64,000 nucleotides of DNA, taken from NCBI GenBank assembly GCA_017311185.1, contig JAESUZ010000960.1, positions 496,001-560,000 on the forward strand, written 5' to 3'. This document shows, in pieces, positions 1 through 12,192 of the stretch. This stretch comes from Proteles cristata cristata. Its lineage: Eukaryota; Chordata; Mammalia; Carnivora; Hyaenidae. Every line of letters starts with the position of its first letter. Position 1 is the first letter of the stretch. The translations under genes were made by a program, and so were the position numbers. A model generated the notes under the pieces. The model worked only from the letters and a program-made list of their open reading frames with translations. It had not been told where the DNA came from and did no database searches.

Positions 1-1497
1 GCATAGCCATGGATTTTTATATATCACTATAATTGACTTCACAGTGCTTGATTTTAGTTTGGATTTAGTTTAATTGGTTAGCTTATTTGTTATGTTTGTG
101 AATTTCACTACTTTGAATTGTTTATTTTTTAGCATACAACCTACAGGAAAAGAATTGTATTTGAAGAATATGGGTTCCACAAATTATAAATATTGTCTCT
201 TTGACTTAAAAACTAAGTGGAAAGAATTAAAACAAATCCACAATAAAAATTTTGTTACACTTTAATGCTTCCCTTCTTTGGAACTGTTTGAAAAGAGATA
301 TTATTTTAATATGCTCCTCCATAATTTTTACTAATTTGACTTGAAAATATTTTATTGATAATTATCAAATATTCTACCTCTTTTTAAATTGGAAATAAAT
401 ACATCAGTACATAAGACATTAAAAACCTGTAATTTTTCTCCTACTTTTAATCCTTCATCTACTTATTTTAATCTAGAAATAATAATGATAATAACATATT
501 TGAAATTGTCATAACTGTATTTCAGTTATGTTATAGTAAAAGAACACAGTTAAGGAACTCTCTAGAAGATTATTACTTACTGAAATATTAATACTATTTT
601 ATTACTGAATATAACTGAATTTTCCAGTTCAGCAAAATTTTGCCTTTTGCTTGATAAATTTAGTTCTAGGTAAGCTAAGTGTATGGCTCTAAACCCTAAA
701 TGACTAGGTTTATACCATTGTTTCTTAAACTTTTAATTTTCCATTATCATTTCCCACCCCAAGAGCCTCTTTAGACTTCTTTTTCCCCTATTTCTGCTCC
801 CATGAAATGTTCATAAGAGATATGCTACATATGCACGTCCTTTAGTTGTCTACAAACCACTGCTATATCTAATATTCTGCCACTGCAAACCGATTTCCCC
901 CCTTGTGGGTGATCACTGCCACTAAAAATGTATGGGTTATTCCCAGATTTTACCACTAGTTTAATAACATATTTACAATTTCTGGTATTCCTGAAGGAAG
1001 ATTTGCTAAAATAGTCACTACAGGCACACAAAATATGTCAATAGCATTAGGAGATAGCATGTAACACTTTGTCTCTGAGGGGATCTTGAAAAATCAAAAT
1101 CAAATGTCATGTCTCAGTGAAATGTTTCTAAGGGAAATCAACTGGATGCAAAATCTGCGTTCCATAAATTATAGTTTGCTTCACAGTACTTAAACATCTG
1201 CAAGCATGTCAATCAAAAGACATGTTGAAATTGCTCTCCTGGTCTAGGTAAAAAGAGGATTTTTGTTTTCTTTTTTCGTTTTAGTCTTACTACAACTGGT
1301 ATCAGCACACAAGTTTCTGGCAAAAGGTTTGCTCCATTTCTCTTCCCTGGTGTCAGTGTCAATTATCCAGTGTGGTGTGGTACTTTGGCCATCCTCAAGG
1401 ATGGAAAAGCCACTACCCTGGAATCTGATTCCCTTCCTCAACAATGGGATGAAAAGGAGGGCAGTAAACCAAAGGCAGAATAAATAGCCTTGTTTTT
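1..1497. other. Single-copy AT-rich DNA
   Basis: I see no recognisable repeat in this stretch. It holds one weak candidate terminal exon (133-265, listed separately). Two further short open frames occur here (825-1031 minus, 1263-1487 plus), but their translations resemble no family I know. Confidence 0.5.
133..265 (+). other. Weak candidate 3'-terminal coding exon
   Basis: A pyrimidine-rich run ends in a consensus 3' splice site (tttatttttt-ag at 121-132). From 134 one frame stays open for 43 codons and ends in TAA at 263-265; the translation begins IQPTGKELYLKNMGS and is rich in Lys and aromatic residues. An AATAAA signal lies near 393. I do not recognise the protein. An open frame of this length can arise by chance in AT-rich DNA, so this is a suggestion only. 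Confidence 0.17.
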
Positions 1498-1510
1498 AAA
1501 TCTATTTTTT

Positions 1511-1716
1511 ATTTCGTTTCATTTCATTTCATTTGAGAGAGAGAGAGAGAGAAAGGGACAGACGGAAAGAAAAAGAGAGAGAAGAGAGATTCTCAAGCAG
1601 GCTCCATGCTCAGTGTGAAGACCCACACACGGCTTGATTTCAAGACCCTGGGATCATGACCTGAGTCAAGATCAAGAGTCAGACACCCAACCAATTGAGC
1701 CACCCAGACACTCTTA
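1511..1716 (-). mobile_element. CAN-SINE (tRNA-Lys-derived), older copy
   Basis: Read on the minus strand it has the diverged head (gtgtctgggtggctcaattgg), the tcatgatccc block and a CT/GA-rich tail region. It is flanked by an imperfect 13-bp target-site duplication, aaatctatttttt at 1498-1510 and aaatctacttttt at 1717-1729. Divergence suggests an older insertion. Confidence 0.9.
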
Positions 1717-1956
1717 AAATCTACTTTTTAAAGTCAGCCAGATAAAGCACAAAACCATGGATAGCAGTAGGATATGTAAATGGATGGTTTCTATTTTGCA
1801 TGATAAGACAGAATCAAATATTTACATTATCAACATCCATCACTATTATTTAATAAATGGTCATCAAATCATTTTATTTTACATATTTAAAATATTTAAA
1901 GACTTAAAATATAAACAAATTATAGGTTTTTCTTAATATGTTATCATTTCACTCTG

Positions 1957-2145
1957 GGGGCACCTGGGGGGCTCAGTCGGTTAAGCGTCCAACTTTGGCT
2001 CAGGTCATGATCTCGTGATTCGTGGGCTCGAGCCCCGTGTAGGGTTCTGTGCTGGCAGCTCAGAGCCTGGAGACTGTTTCAGATTCTGTGTCTCCCTCTC
2101 TCTCCACCCCTCCCCTGCTCATGCTCTGTCTCTCTGTCTCAAAAA

Positions 2146-2184
<39 letters not shown>

Positions 2185-2205
2185 ACTATAAAAAATTTAA
2201 AAAAT
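1957..2205 (+). mobile_element. CAN-SINE with long (AAAT)n tail
   Basis: This is a full-length copy: tRNA-like head with A box near 1970-1981 and B box ggctcgagcc near 2025-2034, then the CT-rich stretch and an (aaat)n tail from about 2140 to 2184. A perfect 21-bp target-site duplication flanks it (1936-1956 and 2206-2226), indicating a recent insertion. Confidence 0.96.
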
Positions 2206-2226
2206 ATATGTTATCATTTCACTCTG

Positions 2227-4515
2227 ATCTTTGGCTCTGGATTCTTGTCATTTTGTTATGAAGCAATGCAGAAGTAGTCTACAATTGGTATTATGTACAA
2301 TTTAAATATTAGATTTTCAGATTTGGTAGTGATGGAAGCATTTTGCTTCATGAAAATCAAAATCCAATAACACAGAACAGAATCAAAAGGGGTTTCACCA
2401 AAACTCTAGTTATTCTCCCAGGATAACACATCTATTCAGATTTGAATTTTCACACATTAGCTACATACTCCCAGTGGATCTATTATTGAACAAAATAATT
2501 GTTGCAGTTCAGTGCCCAGGAAAAGTAAACATACTTCTAATGCACTTTTTAAATTTCCCATGTGTGTATGTCAAATATGATAATGTAGAAGAGCTCGCTA
2601 TATTCCAAAGTACCATAAAAATGGGATCCACTTTGGCTAGATTTTCAACTCCTTGAAAAAAGAGATCATGTCATGTTTATCTTTGTATCTCCAGCATCTG
2701 GCAGAGGGCCTGGCACAGTGCAGCTGCACAGAATTAAGCAATTAATTAATAGCATGTCTGGCTCCACAAAGGATTTGTGGTAGTTTATAGGAAATATATA
2801 CAATAAAATAGCAAAGTATAGACATGTTCTTAGGGAGAAAATGAGTTGCAAAAGGCCATCAGGACCCAACCTGCAGACTGTAAGTTCCTCAGAGTCATTT
2901 TTATTTGGTTAAACATTTGCTTCTGAGTATTATGGTGTCTGAAACAAAATGGGTAATAGCACTTTTGCTAGTTTGTAAGGACGTGCTTATAGGTAAAGTG
3001 CATTCCACATCTGCACAATTACTTATGGGATATCAAAATCATTGAATTGCTATTTTTTTTCTTTACACTTAACCAGTATGGATAGCATAATTCAAAGAAT
3101 GTTGTACTTACATGTTATTAATCAGCACAGCTCATGCTCTACTCTTTTAACCAAGCATTTCTAACTTTCCAATAGTCTACTTACATTTATAAATATGTGC
3201 ACTGAGTGCAAGGTATTTTTCAATATCCTTTAGTGGATGGCCACATTTTGAAAGTAAATACTATGTTTGGAGTTACTTTGTAATATGGGGAGAAAACTGC
3301 AGTTCCCTGAAGAAAACCACATTTTGTTTTCAGAAGTACTGAATTTAAGTACTGAATTTTCAATGTAGATTTTCATACAGAAGACATTGAGAAATTGTTA
3401 TATTATGGATGACATAATAACTCCTTAGAGCAACTACAGGAATGAGTTTTTAAGGCAATTCCTGTAATACCTTTTGGTGAAATAACACTACTGCAGTCAA
3501 ATAATTTGATAGCATGCCAAGAACAAATAATCTGTGTACAATCTACTTGATTGCATGGCCTAATCCATGTTTAAATCCTTAATTGTCCGCAAAGATAAAT
3601 GGACTCTGTATGATTCATAAACTCCTTCCAAGTAACATTATAGTATCTGTCAGTCTGCTTTTTGTAAAAGGTTAAGAAGCTTAAAAAATGCTCATAACTG
3701 TTTGCACCATGAATGATGATAAATTTGAATTATTTCAAGAGCTGGGTGAAAAACACAAATGCCAATGCCTTCAGAAATAATATTTTAAAGGCAATATTTA
3801 TCTTCTTACTTATGTGAACAATGTTTTGATGTGAACATTTTATTTCTTATCATTGTATATGTTGAAATATGCATATGCAGTAACACATGAGCCAGAGCAA
3901 GTGGAAAGGAGAAAGGGGAATTTTCTAATATTAGCCAAGTACTGATCACCATTATTTCTTTTCTTCTTACACATTTCAAAATATTTGCATGTGTTAAATT
4001 GAAAAAAATCATATTAACAGAAAAGGAGTTTTTGATATTAGCTAACTGTTGAACTGTAAAGTATAAAAACAATATCAAATTAAATTAAAAATACTAAAAA
4101 GTTATAAAAAATATGCCAAAAACAAAAGAGGTAGAAGGGACCTGAGATCCCAAAGAAAACCAATTACTGCTCAAAGATAAACTTAACTACTACATTTTAC
4201 AGCTCGAAAAATAAAAGATACACAACGTTCTCGATCAGTTGTTCAATATCTGTCCTGCCCAATTTCATGCCTATGCTCTGAGTTTAAAGGAAGTGATAGA
4301 AACAAAGGCATGTTATGTTAACTGTAAATCACTGTCTTAGTGATGGTCTAAGTGACCATTATTTTACTTGCTTTTCACTGTTTACAAAATATTTTAAAAT
4401 GTATAACTATGTAAAGTTGTTGAGTAAAACCCAGATGCATATCTATAAATCTTTATTAGATTCTCCAAAACTTTGTATTTTATCATAGAAGACTGATGAT
4501 TGTTGAGATTATGAT
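2227..4515. other. Single-copy AT-rich DNA with an L2 remnant
   Basis: Apart from the L2-like 3' end at 2638-2760, I see no recognisable element. The open frame at 3806-4078 on the minus strand is AT-rich and looks like chance. Confidence 0.5.
2638..2760 (+). mobile_element. L2 (LINE-2) 3' end, short remnant
   Basis: The string tgtatctccagcatctggc followed by gggcctggcacagtgc matches the conserved 3' end of mammalian L2. The copy is short and diverged. Confidence 0.5.
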
Positions 4516-4528
4516 GAAAATACAATGA

Positions 4529-4736
4529 CTAGGGGTGACCTGCTGGCTCAGTCAGTCAGGCAACTGACTGTTGATTTTGGCTCAGAGCATGATCTCATGT
4601 GAGATCAAGCCCCTTGTTGTGCTCCACTTTGGCAATGCAGAGCCTGCTTGGGGTTCTCTCTCCCTCTCTCTCTGCCCTTTCCCTACATGTGATCCCTCCC
4701 CCTCTATCTCAAAATTAATAAACTTAAAGAAAAAAA
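4529..4736 (+). mobile_element. CAN-SINE, older copy
   Basis: The head is diverged (gggtgacctgctggctcagtc), followed by the tcatg/gatca B-box region, the CT-rich run and an A-rich end. Target-site duplication: gaaaatacaatga at 4516-4528 and gaaaatataatga at 4737-4749 (one mismatch). The 62-codon frame at 4571-4759 is only SINE sequence. Confidence 0.9.
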
Positions 4737-4749
4737 GAAAATATAATGA

Positions 4750-4957
4750 GTATAGTTAACAATGAGGTATTGTGTTCTTAAAAAACATAGGGACACAAGG
4801 AAGCTTTTGGACGCAATGGATATAGTTAGTACCCTGTTTATCTGATTGTGGTGATGGTAACATTAATGCATAGATATGTCCAAACTGATCAAATCATATA
4901 AATCATATAAATTAATCGTGTGTCCTATTTTTGTATACTGATTGTATTTCAATAAAT
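4750..4957 (+). mobile_element. Old L1 3' UTR end
   Basis: The motifs ctgattgtggtgatggtaac and a terminal tttcaataaat are typical of the 3' UTR of mammalian L1M/L1MA elements. Only the last 200 bases are seen; the SINE at 4529-4736 lies directly upstream. Confidence 0.55.
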
Positions 4958-5190
4958 CTGAGAGAACATGTTAAAAGAGTATCAAGAGCCAAACATGAGA
5001 CCCATAGAAAAGCTTGAAAAACAACAGTTCCCTTTTTTACATTTAAATAAATTTAAGTGTAAACTTACTAGAATCCATATACCATATTTCATGATACATA
5101 TATGTACATATACCATGTCTCATGATAATCTAGCTTATATTATAGGAATATCTTATGTCCCATTATAAATTGTAAACTGATTTAGGTGTA

Positions 5191-5285
5191 TATGTATATG
5201 TATGTGTGTATATATATATATATATATGCATGCATACGTACATATTTGTATACATACATACATGCATGCATATATACATATTTCA
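5191..5285. repeat. Alternating TA/TG/CATA simple repeat
   Basis: A compound tract of tatg, tata and catg/cata units, including a pure (ta) run near 5210-5226 and two tgcatgca palindromes. Alternating purine-pyrimidine DNA of this kind is prone to slippage. Confidence 0.85.
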
Positions 5286-6223
5286 TGAATCACAATAATC
5301 ATATGGCTCATACAATGGTATACATGGCAATCACAAAATTTATCCAGTAATTTATTCCCTGAAAGTTATACTTTTTCTTTTTGGCAAAGAGATAGAGTTT
5401 GTTGAAAGTACAAAGCTCTCAAGAGTGAGAGTGGTCCCAACTGGGTTGCCCAAACGTTATACTTTTTTAGGTACATACTATCATATGATAAACATGCCAC
5501 TTCACCCTAAAGATCAGCTTATCAGATAAAAACAACCATTAGAGTAGTATCATGGCAAGGAACTTAGAAGAAACAGAACAAAATAAGATGCTGGGAAAAT
5601 TCTTAATATCTGAGAATGCTAACTGAGTCCTGAGAAGTGTATCTGCTTACATCCTTGTCCTTTAAATTCTAATTTCATGCTTATCAAACCACCTTCTGAC
5701 CATCCTTTATCTTCACAGACATTCCCATGGGAAATGGAAATAAACAGAGTAGATACTCATCATATATTTTTAAACAAAAAAATAAATGATGATTACAATT
5801 TAAGATTAACTCCTCTGACTGTTTCACTTTATATCTTTGCTACTTACTTGATATCTACAAATTACAAATTTCCTTATATTAGAATTATTTCATCTTGCAT
5901 TTTATCTTTCTTTAGTTTATAAAATACATATGCCTGATTTTCTTACCTAGGCTATAGATACTTTGAAATAGAACTATGCTTTACCTTCACTCTTACTGAG
6001 TTCACATAACATATTTATTCTTTGAAATCTCATGATAAAAATAAAAACAACATCCAATTTATAATTCTATGTGTCAAATATGAGATAACATTGCTAATTT
6101 ATTTTTTTCTTTAGTGGCTCAGAATACAGAACAAATTTGTTATTTCTGAACCTCAGCATCTGGAAGTATGCTTTTAAATTTCAAATTATACTATCAATTA
6201 AACATATATGGAAATCACTTTTT

Positions 6224-6287
6224 AAAACAAAAACTAAGAAAAAAAAATAAAACAAAAACTAAGAAAAAAAATAAAACAAAAACTAAG
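6224..6287. repeat. Three-copy A-rich minisatellite
   Basis: The 15-mer aaaacaaaaactaag occurs three times, at 6224-6238, 6249-6263 and 6273-6287, spaced 25 and 24 bases apart and separated by A-runs. It looks like slippage-type expansion. Confidence 0.9.
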
Positions 6288-7131
6288 AGGATACCATAAG
6301 AGACACATGGCTCTGAACTAATCAGCATTCAATGGAATATTTTCAGTTAGAAGAATGTTTTCCACAAAATGATATTACCATCGAAGTGACTAGAAGCATA
6401 GTCTTTTCGCATAGAAAAGGTTGAAAATTTTAAGATTCCATTTCTGGTTTCCAGAGCCATTTCTATATTTTCGGAGTTAAAACTCCAATAAAACACACTG
6501 GAACTCATGCAAGTTTCTCCGTGCCTTCCTCTTCATTCTACCTGACCTTTCGTCATTACTATTATTTCTAGGTAATAACTTGCATTTCATTTAAGGTGTA
6601 TAACTTTAAAAATATCCATTAATATGTATAATGAATTCCTAAACAATCAAGTCAATAAAATTATGCATTTCCAAGATTTCTTATATTTATATAACTTCTT
6701 TTTTACTGTGAGTAAACAGTATCAAATAAATATTTGTTAAAGCAGTGCAGTATCTGCTCAATAAATATTATTGATTCATCTGCTAACATGTTTATAGTCC
6801 ATCAAAATATTTCTATTTAGCTTTAGTACATTGAAACAACAAATAAGTTTTGTAGACTCTCTTCTGACTCTGCCTTCAAATTAGATACCAGAAAACGCAA
6901 TATATTACATCCACTCACCTAAATATACCACAAGACATATTGTAAGGTGTTTGATATTCTAGGCAAATAATGAAAATAGAAAATAAATTAGAAAAGAAAT
7001 ATGTTGCATAGAACAATTGCAATTTAGTCATAACTAATAATAGTGTTCATCCTCTTAGTTCTCAGTGGCAGATGTATTTTTATCTTTTGAGGTGTTTCTT
7101 AAGATCCTGCAGGCCTTCATGACTTTGAAAT

Positions 7132-7213
<82 letters not shown>

Positions 7214-7235
7214 GATGGATAGATGATAGATAGAT
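7132..7235. repeat. (GATA)n microsatellite
   Basis: About 104 bases of tetranucleotide gata, interrupted by single gat steps near 7171, 7213 and 7224. The long uninterrupted blocks suggest length polymorphism. The minus-strand frame over it (7117-7314) only encodes YLSI repeats and is not a gene. Confidence 0.98.
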
Positions 7236-8304
7236 CAAAACATATCATTATATTATATATCATTATATTATGTATCATTATATGAAAAATGGATGAATGA
7301 ATGAATAGATACAAGAGCTACTGTGATTTAGAAAACTGTGATGATATTGTGATTGTTTTGATAAAGTGTATAGTTGTTTTATCTTTGAATACTTCCTTTG
7401 GAATTCAAGAGCTGCACTTTGGATTTTGTAATGACTTATAGTTTGCATAGAACGGTATCTCTTCTTAAAATTAGGTTGAATCTTTTGCTGCCCTCACCAG
7501 GATACCACAGCACATGCAACTTTTAATTTCATTGAGAAGAGTTTTGAATTTTTATTTACAAATATTCATATTCTTCTGTGCATATACACATGAAATCTTA
7601 CTAGAAGCCTTATTATACATCCAATATTTTTTATTCATTCGTTTGTTCATTCACTCACTCATTCAACTTTAAAACTAAGTAAGGCACTAGGAATAGCAAA
7701 GAAAGCCAGTTGAACTAGCAGAAATGATTAGCAATAGAAGCATGTCAGAGAAACTTTTGTTTTAAAGTAATTTATAATTATAAGGGTTAAAATAATAAGC
7801 TTATTTTGTGTACACTAATACAGTAATGCTATCCCCCAAGTACAAGTAAGATATAGACTACAAGGCATGAATTTATTTCAGTAGCAACACGATAATAATA
7901 GGTCCATAGTTTATGTAAAATGATAATCATTGAAATACAAGAAAAAAATACCCCCTTGTCAGGTGAAAAAAATGTCCTCATTTGGTGGCAAAAGCATGCC
8001 TCTGCTGAAAGCCAGGGAGAATGGTTGAGGCAATCAAAGAAATATTACAGAGACCTTCACTCTTCTATAGGCCTTCAAAATATAATGGAATATACATTAT
8101 TATCTACATACTTTTTTCCTCAAAGCCTCTCTTTCTTTGTCTTTCAAAAATATCACTGATAATTGCTTTCCTTTTTATATTGCATTTCTTTTTTATGAGA
8201 AAATTATACTGTTTTCTGAGCTCCTTAATATTTGAAGGTTAGCTTTATTATTATAGAACGATCTATATTTGTGAGATGCCATCAGCTATAACTCTTGAAC
8301 AAAA
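7236..8304. other. Single-copy AT-rich DNA
   Basis: No repeat family or gene is recognised in this stretch. Confidence 0.5.
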
Positions 8305-8717
8305 ACACTTAAAGACCCTGAAGGCAATATGCTAACTAACAGAAATCAGACGGAGAAAGACAAATAATGTAGGATATCACTTATATGCAGAATCTAGATA
8401 AATAGATCTCATAGAAAGAGTAGAATGGTGGTTCCCAGGGGCTGAAGGATGGGGCAATTGGGGAGATGTCGTGAAAGACTACACACTTGTAGTTAGAAGG
8501 TGGGTTAGTTTTGGACATCCAGTACACAGCTTAGTGATTATCATCAATAATACTATACTTCAAAGTTGGCAAGAGATCTTAAATTTTCTTACCACAAAAA
8601 AGAAATGATATTGATATGACCTGTTAAATAATTCTACAGTGGTTACCACAGTTCAACATATAAGTGTATAAAATCAACAGGCTTAAACTTCCCCAATTAT
8701 ATCTCAATAAAAAAATG
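8305..8717 (+). mobile_element. L1 (L1MA-like) 3' end
   Basis: Recognisable L1 3' UTR landmarks occur in order: gacggagaaagacaaataatg, ggtggttcccaggggctgaa, gaccaccac-like ttaccacaaaaaag, and the terminal tatctcaataaaaaaatg. The copy is 5'-truncated and carries no ORF. Confidence 0.8.
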
Positions 8718-9000
8718 TGGTGAGTTTAAGGTACAAGAAAGGAAAGAAAAACTTTACTTTCCATTTTTATGGCAAAAAAAGACAATAGCTATTATTTAGT
8801 TGCTTGCTTTCCAACTTTGAGGAGTACAGACTGGTAAAATCAGAGATATTCCGTGATTTCCCTGGTAGAGCTTTGCCTGCTCTATTGCATCCCACAGTCC
8901 AGATTACAGATATAAATAATGAAAACATTTGTCCTTTACCTGAGAGTTTGTTCTGAAAATAAATACATATACATACATGCATACATGCATACATATATAT

Positions 9001-9232
9001 TAGGTAACTATGGTTAATAAATATGTATTATATACTTGAGTTTGCTAAGAAAGTAGATCTTAAGTATTCTTACCACACACACGCACATACACACTACTAT
9101 GTGACCTGATAGATATGTCTATTAGCTTGATTATAATAATCATTTCACAGTGTATATGTATTTTTAAAACTTCACATTGTACACTTTAAATATATACAAT
9201 TTTTATTTGTCAATTTTAGCTCAATAAAGCTA
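9001..9232 (+). mobile_element. Second L1 3' end, same strand
   Basis: The motifs tatggttaataaatatg, gtagatcttaagtattctta, tgtacactttaaatatatac and tagctcaataaagctag are L1 3' UTR landmarks. It overlaps in consensus position with the copy at 8305-8717, so these are two separate insertions or a duplication. A short CATA-type tract lies just upstream (8958-8998). Confidence 0.75.
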
Positions 9233-9778
9233 GGGAGAAAGATAAAACAAATTACTTTTTGTCCAAAATTTGAGAAGATATAAGAAATTAAAACATGTTT
9301 TTGAAAAATAGATACACTATTGAAACAGATTAAAGATTATATTTTATATACTGTGTATAATGGGTATATGAGTGCTTACTTCATTCTTCATTTTAATATA
9401 TCTCTATCTTTATTTTTTCTCAATGAATCCTCAAGAAAAATATATAAGTTTTATTTCTCTTCTAAAATAGTGTTTTTTTTTTATTGTAGACTTTTTGTTA
9501 TTATTTTCTCCATTGAATCTTTGTTCTCTAATTTATTAATTTCTTCCCTCATCTTAAGTAGTCCTAACTTCCTTGGATTTATTTAATGTTCCTTTTCAGA
9601 ATTCAGTTAGCTATTCTGCTCACTATTTTCATCTATTTATGTTCTTCTAATAAAAATGCTAAATCCATAATTTTTCTTTAATAAATCCTTATCCATTGTC
9701 ATAATATGTAGTATTTCTATTGACTTCCATATTTATGTGATATATAGATGTTTATTTGGTAATTGATTGATTGATTGA

Positions 9779-9831
9779 TTTTTATATTGAGATAGAGGGC
9801 AGAGGGTCAGAGAGGGAGGGGGAGAGACAGA

Positions 9832-9863
<32 letters not shown>

Positions 9864-9988
9864 AACCCAAGCAGGTTCCACACTAGCATGGAACTGAACA
9901 CAGTGCTTGATCCCATCACCCTGGGATCATGACCTGAGCTGAGATCAGGATTCGGATGCTCAACCAACTAAGTCACCCAGGCACTCCT
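9779..9988 (-). mobile_element. CAN-SINE
   Basis: Minus-strand copy: (ga)n run at 9841-9862, aagcaggttcca, gggatcatgacctgagctg and gtcacccaggcactcc, the complement of the tRNA-like head. It is followed by tatttagtga; a matching duplication before the element is not clear. Confidence 0.9.
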
Positions 9989-10108
9989 ATTTAGTGATAT
10001 TTAAAAGAGCATTTTAAAATTTCTATGCTATGTATTTGAAACTGATATCTAAGTTAACTGATTTCTAAGTTAACTGATTGCATTGTGGTTCAAGCCTATG
10101 ATCAGTTT

Positions 10109-10333
10109 TAAAAAAATAATATTTTATTTATTTCTGAGAGAGAGGGAGAAAGAGAGAGAGAGAGAGAGAGCAGGGGAGGGTCAGAGAGAGAGGGAGACAC
10201 AGAATCTGAAACAGGCTCCAGGCTCTGAGGTGGCTGTCAGCAAAGAGCCTGACGGGGGGCTCAAACCCACAAACCATGAGATCATGACTTGAGCCAAAGT
10301 CTGAAGCTTAACTGACTGAGCCATCCAGACGCC
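10109..10333 (-). mobile_element. CAN-SINE with perfect TSD
   Basis: Minus-strand full-length copy with the GA-rich block, gagacacagaatctgaaac, caggctccaggctctgag and gccatccagacgcccc. A perfect 14-bp duplication, cctatgatcagttt, lies at 10095-10108 and 10334-10347. Confidence 0.96.
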
Positions 10334-11105
10334 CCTATGATCAGTTTCAATACCATACTTGACAAGCATTAAACTTAAACCATTGTAATTACATAATAAC
10401 TGTACTTTAAGAATAATGCATTTTCTGTAAACATTGGATGTTGCACACTTATGTTCTGATACTTATATTCTATAATTTTGTCTATTTGAATATCAAATAT
10501 TTGATTCAGGCGTGTTTATGTCATATAATACAATGGATTTTTTAAAATCTCATCAGAATTAGATTAAATTTTTCTCATATATGTTTTTTATGAGACATTA
10601 ATCCACTTTGTTTGATATTAAGATGAATAATCCTTTTTCTTGGTATTTGGAGTTATCTTTAATCTCATCTTCCCTGATTTCTATATATTGGTTATGGTTT
10701 TTACAGAGTACCACAGCCAATTATTAGATATTAACTGGCAAACTTATTGTTTTCATTCATCATCATTCCTGATATGTTTGGATTTATTTATACATATATA
10801 TTTTTTCTCTTCCATTTGTCTTTTTTTTTTCATATGGTTTTAATCTTTACTTGACTTATAGGATTTATTTCTCTTATTCCAACTTTTCCATCTACTATTT
10901 TAGAATTTATGCATTCTATTTTTATAATTTTAGTGGTTATGCTAGAAACTTTATCATGCATATTTCAGTCAGTGAGGTTAAAAATCTAAACTGAAGTTAT
11001 TTATCTTTACCCTTAACGATGCAAATGCTTTGGAAGACATTAACTCCATCACCCTTCACAGATTACATACTACTATAGTTTAGTTTAATAAGATAATTTT
11101 TCTTA

Positions 11106-11320
11106 GGGGTGCTTGGGTAGTTCAGTAGGTTGAGTGTCTGACTCTTGATTTCAGCTTGGGCCATGAACTCATGGTTCATGGAATGGAGCCCTGTGTCTGG
11201 CCCTACACTGACAGTGTGGAGCCTACTTGAGATTCTCTTTCATATTCTCTCACTGTGCCCCTCCCTCACTTATGCTCTCCCTCACCCTCTCTCTCTCAAA
11301 ATAAATAAATGCTTTTCTAA
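11106..11320 (+). mobile_element. CAN-SINE, older copy
   Basis: The head ggggtgcttgggtagttcag is diverged; the body keeps tctgactcttgatttcagc, typical of an older subfamily, and ends ctctctctcaaaataaataa. The flanks give an imperfect duplication (aagataattttt near 11090; aagatgatttca near 11322). Confidence 0.9.
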
Positions 11321-11899
11321 AAAGATGATTTCATTTACTTATTTTTGTTTCTTTGATGTACTCATATATGTAAAGTCTGTTGCTTATATTCTTTCTGTTA
11401 CCTCAGTCCTTTCTTCTGAGATCATTTTTTGTCAGATCTATAAAGTTATAATTTCTTTGATCTCAAGCTACTTCACTATTTGATAATGTGACTCATTAAT
11501 AGGTATGGAAACTCTCTAGTGAAAGTTTAGAATCCACCCTTTATTTTTCAAAATCTTTTGTCATTTACTCTTTTGGGCACTTGTGAAGTCTATGTCTAGA
11601 CACCTGTCTTTCTGAGAAATTTCTTTCTATTAGCTTTTATTTTATTTTCTTTATCTAGAGTTCATATTTAGTCATATATTGGATCACTCATGAATGAGTT
11701 TCCCCTCATGTTATCCTTTTGTTCAATATCTTTGGTATATATCTCAATTTTTCCAAGTTGTCAACTATTTTTATTTAATTTTAGAAATATTTTTGACTTT
11801 CAAGAGCTTTCTACTTCCTATTTTCCTTTTATGTTATATGTTCCTTGTACTATGGATGCAATACTTAAGTGAAATATAGTTGCTTATTATTTTTATGTC

Positions 11900-12140
11900 T
11901 GTGTTTCTTTTTTAAATTTTTTAAGTGTTTTATTTATTTTTGAGAGAGAGAGATTGAGAGAGAGACAGCAACAGTAGGGGAGGGTCAGAGAGAGAGGGAG
12001 ACACAGAATCTGAAATCAGGCTCCAGGCTCTGAGCTAGCAGTCAGCAGAGAGCCCAACGCAATTCTCAGACCCACAAACCATGTGATCATGACCTGAGCA
12101 GAAGTTGGATGCTTAACTGACTGAGCCACTCAGGTGCCCC
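11900..12140 (-). mobile_element. CAN-SINE
   Basis: Minus-strand copy from the T-rich tail through the (ga) block, gagacacagaatctgaaatc, atgacctgagcagaag and ccactcaggtgcccc. A possible duplication is aaatatagttgctta (11872-11886) and aaatacagttattta (12142-12156), which would place the left edge near 11887. Confidence 0.92.
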
Positions 12141-12192
12141 AAAATACAGTTATTTAAAAATTATCTTCTTTTCTTCAGTCTCTTCCCTGTAA

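Larger units (their letters stand above)
4960..7131. other. Single-copy AT-rich DNA with simple repeats
   Basis: No interspersed element is recognised here. The stretch holds an alternating TA/TG/CA tract (5191-5285) and a three-copy minisatellite (6224-6287). Confidence 0.5.
9380..12180 (-). mobile_element. Probable old L1 DNA, antisense, split by SINEs
   Basis: The T-rich sequence between the four SINEs in this interval resembles the antisense strand of L1M ORF regions, for example tagtggttatgctagaaact near 10932 and the gatatgtttggatttatt block near 10770. The match is diverged and partly from general composition, so limits are uncertain. Confidence 0.35.

Noticed and set aside
1284..1326. 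Possible micro-exon with a strong acceptor (ttttttcgttttag) and a donor-like aaaag-gtttgc
   Set aside because: Only about 43 bases between sites, donor is weak and nothing supports a reading frame across it.
7117..7314. 65-codon minus-strand frame with YLSI repeats
   Set aside because: It is the GATA microsatellite read as protein.
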